Below are positions 61,401-64,000 of a stretch of DNA of 64,000 nucleotides, in pieces. Position 1 is the stretch's first letter. Every line of letters starts with the position of its first letter. The stretch lies in NCBI GenBank assembly GCA_038154685.1, contig JAYPYW010000009.1, positions 3,563-67,562 of the forward strand. Reading direction: 5' to 3'. The DNA is from GCA-002722245 sp038154685 (lineage in GTDB: Bacteria; Bacteroidota; Bacteroidia; Flavobacteriales_C; GCA-002722245). The translations under genes and the position numbers were made by a program. Under the pieces are notes generated by a model. That model ran no database searches, had not been told where the DNA came from, and saw only the letters and a list, made by a program, of their open reading frames with translations.

Positions 61401-62229
61401 CGCCGGGCCAGGATTTACTTATTCTTGGGATGATTTATCAATAAATCAAACAAGAACTGTTAGAACGTCTGGTGATTACGAGGTTACTATTACAGATGTA
61501 AACGGATGTGTTGGTTCTGATGAAGTAATTGTAACTGTGTTGCCATTACCTGTTGTAGATTTAGGGATTGACACATTTGCTTGTAATGGAGATTCTGTAT
61601 TAATTGATGCAGGAGTTTTTGTAGGATATAGTTGGTTGCCAAATAGTGAAGAGACTCAAACAATATTCGCAAAAGAGTCAGATGATTATTCAGTTGAGGT
61701 GACGGGTGCTAATGGTTGTGTGGCCTCGGATACAGTGCAAGTTGATTTTAGTTCAGGTCCAACTATAAGTTTCGCTGATACAGTTATGAGTGACGGAGCT
61801 TCTTGCGATGGGACAGTTTTGGGGGTTGTTGATATAGTTGATGCACCTTTAAGTAGTATTTCATGGAGTGATGATGCTGGAAGAGATTCTTTAAAAGCGG
61901 TTGGTTTATGTGCTGGTTCTTATACTTTAATAGCTACAGATTCTTACGGTTGTGTGGATTCAGCTACAGTTGAAATAATAGATGTTGAGTCAGTTAGCTC
62001 AGTTGGTGGGGACTTTAAAATTTATCCTAATCCATCCAATGGTTTTGTAACTATTGAAGGTGGGGAGATCAACGAAATCCAGATATTTAATTCAGTTGGA
62101 GGTTTGGTCTACAAATCAAATATATCAGGAGGGATAATTAACCTTTCTCAATTTGCTGAAGGGTCATATTTAATGGTTGTTTCAACTGATGAAGGACAAG
62201 TAACTAAGCAATTACTTATAAAAAAATAA
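58408..62229 (+). CDS. S8 family (subtilisin) serine protease, T9SS-secreted
   Basis: 1273 residues. Signal peptide, pro-region, then a subtilase with Asp161 (SDTGFDIDHPD), His216 (WHGIYVAS) and Ser376 (GTSMSAP), and a DGVDNDGDGYIDNF calcium loop. After the protease are beta-sandwich domains, a SprB-like unit, and about four PKD/Ig-like repeats with the pattern VDLGxDTxxCxxDSxxLDAG (near 910-1130). It ends in a Por secretion system sorting domain (KIYPNPSNGFVTIEGGEI ... QLLIKK). Probable extracellular or cell-surface protease; followed by a terminator and a paralogue. Confidence 0.93.
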   Translation: MKKILLGALMFCSFISFAQDYLPKTLIVKAKESYRSYFSTGSTDDPRVEGVFSIAGVTKVGKEYPGSTRPEKQFHDNGIAFTDLSRTYRIEYSKEIDPKDLIGKFMGTGAFEYVEVSNIHQPMFKPNDAEIDSLYYLELMSLYAAWDSTKGDTNVVIGISDTGFDIDHPDFVDNVKYNYADPIDGVDNDGDGYIDNFRGWDLADNDNNPQVGGNWHGIYVASFAGATADNSLQFAGTGFRCKIVPLKIESGGFLTAGPLSIYYAATHGFDVVNCSWGSPNSYTQNEQDLMKFATIDNNCLVVASAGNNHTTERWYPAAYDWVLSVGGTDPTGKEKWLMDPTTGSVYNDHVDVMAPAEQLYALNNGGGTLGGRLGTSMSAPMAAGIAGLVKSRFPSWSALQVLEQMKSTCTFMDTVAFNAPYAGKIGKGLLNADAAVNDLTNPGLIFDAATFTDGADELYHAGDTVSLYGTVFNILAGSSAATRYRVTTESPYVEFIDSLHNLIAIPFNSNVNTISVPFRFRIKDDIPENEQVWFKVFVEDGDYYNWRNVSVILNPDYVNVKENNLEFSIASSGKIGFNGANGSQDIGVGINYKENGNVLFQMGIMASLDGTKTSFVLDEDFEKTSDLIEANAMEADKVVYTNYNDDPAGANKIGIDVKQKTMVWKAVDRRDFIILEMNIINTSGSDINGLNFGIYSDWDITNANLNTAVFDSSITTGYTAFAGGTHAGVHILSDSSFQHYAVTNDGSAGAINVYDGFSSAEQYLSISGGDAFNSAGPKDVAQTVGVGGLNILAGDSVKVAFAIVAGDDAAGITSASLEADTAYDELYKLNTEIVYIDSASCYGVCDGEAAVWARGGVGTLSYDWFDLPGTPSTDSVNAVCAGTYHVEISDLSGLKDTLEVVVESPDQLVLDLGSDTSICNYDSIFFDAGAGYSYVWSPGGETSQVLSDVKSADTYKVVITDGSGCSDSDEVVLSVVVPATVDLGVDTAFCDLDSLVLDAGPGFTYSWDDLSINQTRTVRTSGDYEVTITDVNGCVGSDEVIVTVLPLPVVDLGIDTFACNGDSVLIDAGVFVGYSWLPNSEETQTIFAKESDDYSVEVTGANGCVASDTVQVDFSSGPTISFADTVMSDGASCDGTVLGVVDIVDAPLSSISWSDDAGRDSLKAVGLCAGSYTLIATDSYGCVDSATVEIIDVESVSSVGGDFKIYPNPSNGFVTIEGGEINEIQIFNSVGGLVYKSNISGGIINLSQFAEGSYLMVVSTDEGQVTKQLLIKK

Positions 62230-62252
62230 ATTCCTACGTATTATAACGTAAT

Positions 62253-62288
62253 AAAAAAGGAGGTTTTTCGTAACCTCCTTTTCTTTTT
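62253..62288 (+). terminator. terminator of the first subtilase gene
   Basis: AAAAGGAGGTT / AACCTCCTTTT hairpin with T-rich tail. Confidence 0.85.
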
Positions 62289-62342
62289 GTCGTATTAGGA
62301 TGTGGTTTCATAGATTAACCATTTGCAACTGACGAGAAGATT

Positions 62343-64000
62343 ATGAGATTAAAAGGCGGAATAATTGCAATGTTTTTAGTGCTTTCGAGCACTTTATCTG
62401 TTTGGGCGCAGCAACTTGAAGTTGTTGATCGCGATGGTCAAAAATTTATCAAAGGTCAAGTAATAGCAAAAATAAAGGAAGAATTTAGGTCCAAATTCTT
62501 TATGAAGGATTTTAGCAGTTCTCCTTTGTTTAATTTGATTAACGAGTTTGGTGTTTCTTCAGTTGATTTGAAATTTCCGAAAGCAAGTGGTCAAATTGCT
62601 CCTTTCAATGAACATGGTGAGAAGATGGTAGACCTTTCGAGGGTTTACGTGATAAAATATTCTACGGACCTAAATGAAGAGTATGTAGCTAAGCGGTTGT
62701 ATTTAACCGGGATGTTCGAGTATGTAGAACATCAGATTGTACCTGATTTATTATACACTCCCAATGATCCAAAAGTTGGAAGTCAATATCACTTAGATAA
62801 TATAGATGTTTTTAGAGCGTGGGACACCCAACAAGGTGATTCCACTATTGTTATTGGTATTGTAGATACAGGGATTGACTCAGACCACCCAGAGAACGTA
62901 GGTAGAATTAAACATAATTACGCTGATCCAATTGATGGGATTGATAACGATGGAGATGGTTATGTAGATAACTTCACAGGATGGGATACTGGATCTGGAG
63001 ATAACGATCCTGAAGTGTTTGGACATCATGGTAATCAGGTTACTGGATGTGCTTCGATTAATACAGACAATGGAGAACATGTTGCAGCTGCAGGATTTAA
63101 TAGTATGATTCTTCCTGTTAAGATTGCAAACGAAGCAGGGTATTTAACTGGGGCTTACGATGGAATTATTTACGCAGCTGAACATGGTGCTGATATCATT
63201 AACTGTTCATGGGGTGGAACGGGAGCTTACTCTCAGTTTCAACAGGACATTATTAATTATGCAACAAATAATAAAGGAGCATTAGTAGTTGCTGCAGCAG
63301 GAAACAGTAATGCGACAAATTACTTTTATCCGGCTTCTTATGATAACGTTATTTCTGTAGGTGGAACAAATCAAAACGATGAAAAATGGTCTTCAGGTCC
63401 TGGAGATGGTTCACAATATAATGATAAGGTAGATTTAGTTGCTCCAGCAGTTGATATTGTTTCAATTTGGAAAGGAGGAGGAAGTGGTTTTATTGGAAGG
63501 GGTACTTCTTTTGCTGCACCAATTGTATCAGGTGTTGCAGCTTTAGTAAAAGCTGAATATCCAGACGCTTCACCTCAAAAAATAGGAGCGATTTTAAAAG
63601 CGACTACTGATGATATTTACAGTGTACCAGGGAACGAAGTTTACGAGGGTAAAATGGGTACTGGAAGGGTTAATGCATATAATGCTCTACAACCTGTTTC
63701 AACTCCTTTTATTACATATGTTAGTCACAAAGCTGATGACGGTTTTGATCAAAACTTAGCAGCTGGAGATACTGTAGAATTAACAATTGATTTAAAAAAC
63801 CACTTAGGAGCTACTGAAAACGTAGCTGTTATTTTAAGATCAGGTAACAGTTATACTACCGTTTTAGATTCTCTTTCATTAATTAGATCCTTAGGAAGCG
63901 ATGAGATTAAAACGACGGAAACTAGTTTTGAGTTTGTGGTTAACGCTTCAGCGGGTGTTAATGCAAGTGCGCAATTTAACATCATGATTACTGATGGTGT
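62343..64000 (+). CDS. second S8 family serine protease (partial, 3' end beyond window)
   Basis: At least 552 residues from ATG 62343. Signal peptide IIAMFLVLSSTLSVWA. Catalytic Asp175 (VDTGIDSDHPEN), His229 (GHHGNQVTG) and Ser389 (GRGTSFAAP) are all present, with the calcium loop DGIDNDGDGYVDNFTGWD identical in layout to the preceding gene. After the catalytic domain a beta-sandwich region begins. It is a tandem paralogue of the previous gene; the C-terminal sorting domain would lie beyond the window. Confidence 0.92.
   Translation, partial: MRLKGGIIAMFLVLSSTLSVWAQQLEVVDRDGQKFIKGQVIAKIKEEFRSKFFMKDFSSSPLFNLINEFGVSSVDLKFPKASGQIAPFNEHGEKMVDLSRVYVIKYSTDLNEEYVAKRLYLTGMFEYVEHQIVPDLLYTPNDPKVGSQYHLDNIDVFRAWDTQQGDSTIVIGIVDTGIDSDHPENVGRIKHNYADPIDGIDNDGDGYVDNFTGWDTGSGDNDPEVFGHHGNQVTGCASINTDNGEHVAAAGFNSMILPVKIANEAGYLTGAYDGIIYAAEHGADIINCSWGGTGAYSQFQQDIINYATNNKGALVVAAAGNSNATNYFYPASYDNVISVGGTNQNDEKWSSGPGDGSQYNDKVDLVAPAVDIVSIWKGGGSGFIGRGTSFAAPIVSGVAALVKAEYPDASPQKIGAILKATTDDIYSVPGNEVYEGKMGTGRVNAYNALQPVSTPFITYVSHKADDGFDQNLAAGDTVELTIDLKNHLGATENVAVILRSGNSYTTVLDSLSLIRSLGSDEIKTTETSFEFVVNASAGVNASAQFNIMITDG

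Overview
The window is about 64 kb of a low-GC Bacteroidota chromosome, most likely order Flavobacteriales. The evidence is the two Bacteroidota lipid/outer-membrane hallmarks (alternative GlmU family, DUF4836 lipoprotein), type IX secretion (T9SS) cargo with the C-terminal sorting domain, OmpA/PD40 proteins, type B L31, the arsenosugar genes common in marine flavobacteria, and promoters of the Bacteroidota type (TTTG about 20 nt upstream of TAnnTTTG). No plasmid, phage, transposase or CRISPR signature is visible. Four runs of ten Ns (9560, 21871, 38523, 55250) mark scaffold joins of a draft assembly, and three of them fall inside genes.

Layout. 1-10.2 kb: truncated mutL with a small membrane-protein gene, an unknown gene followed by a strongly folded RNA candidate, sucC, a thioredoxin-fold lipobox-free exported protein, a BLUF photoreceptor, dapB, a copper P-type ATPase, two imperfect tRNA-His copies and a DUF1801 protein. 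10.3-13.8 kb: a four-gene operon made entirely of receiver-domain proteins around one hybrid kinase. 13.8-17.2 kb: an arsenosugar operon (DUF547, arsS, TIGR04282 glycosyltransferase, arsM). 17.4-21.9 kb: bioB, bioF, a MATE exporter, and a convergent PduX-like GHMP kinase. 22-28.4 kb: a lipoprotein with rarA, a phosphoesterase and a DUF2461 gene divergent from an acylphosphatase-cutA-truA-ABC exporter operon. 28.7-33.3 kb (minus strand): fabF, yebC, a YceI-like lipoprotein and a beta-helix lipoprotein. 33.4-45.2 kb: rpmE2, GlmU-like, lon-SDR, an agmatine deiminase divergent from a DUF4836-ABC-permease operon, and a DUF3857 transglutaminase-like protein. 45.3-48.4 kb: pbpC and a LytTR regulator.

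48.6-54.7 kb is the least explained part: a row of exported proteins of unknown function, a YidD-domain protein carrying a signal peptide, two related proteins with C-terminal hydrophobic hairpins, and two tandem paralogues with the two aspartate-rich motifs of class I isoprenoid synthases. 54.8-64 kb: OmpA/PD40 protein, a G/S/T-rich surface protein, a stand-alone HsdR-N-like nuclease domain, and two tandem subtilisin-family T9SS proteases, the second cut by the window edge.

Genome style. Ten gene junctions overlap by exactly one base (TAATG or TGATG), which implies translational coupling. Intergenic spaces hold dispersed palindromic repeats (several families) and symmetric terminators shared by convergent genes. 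All domain calls are from reading translated sequence by eye; no database search or folding program was run.
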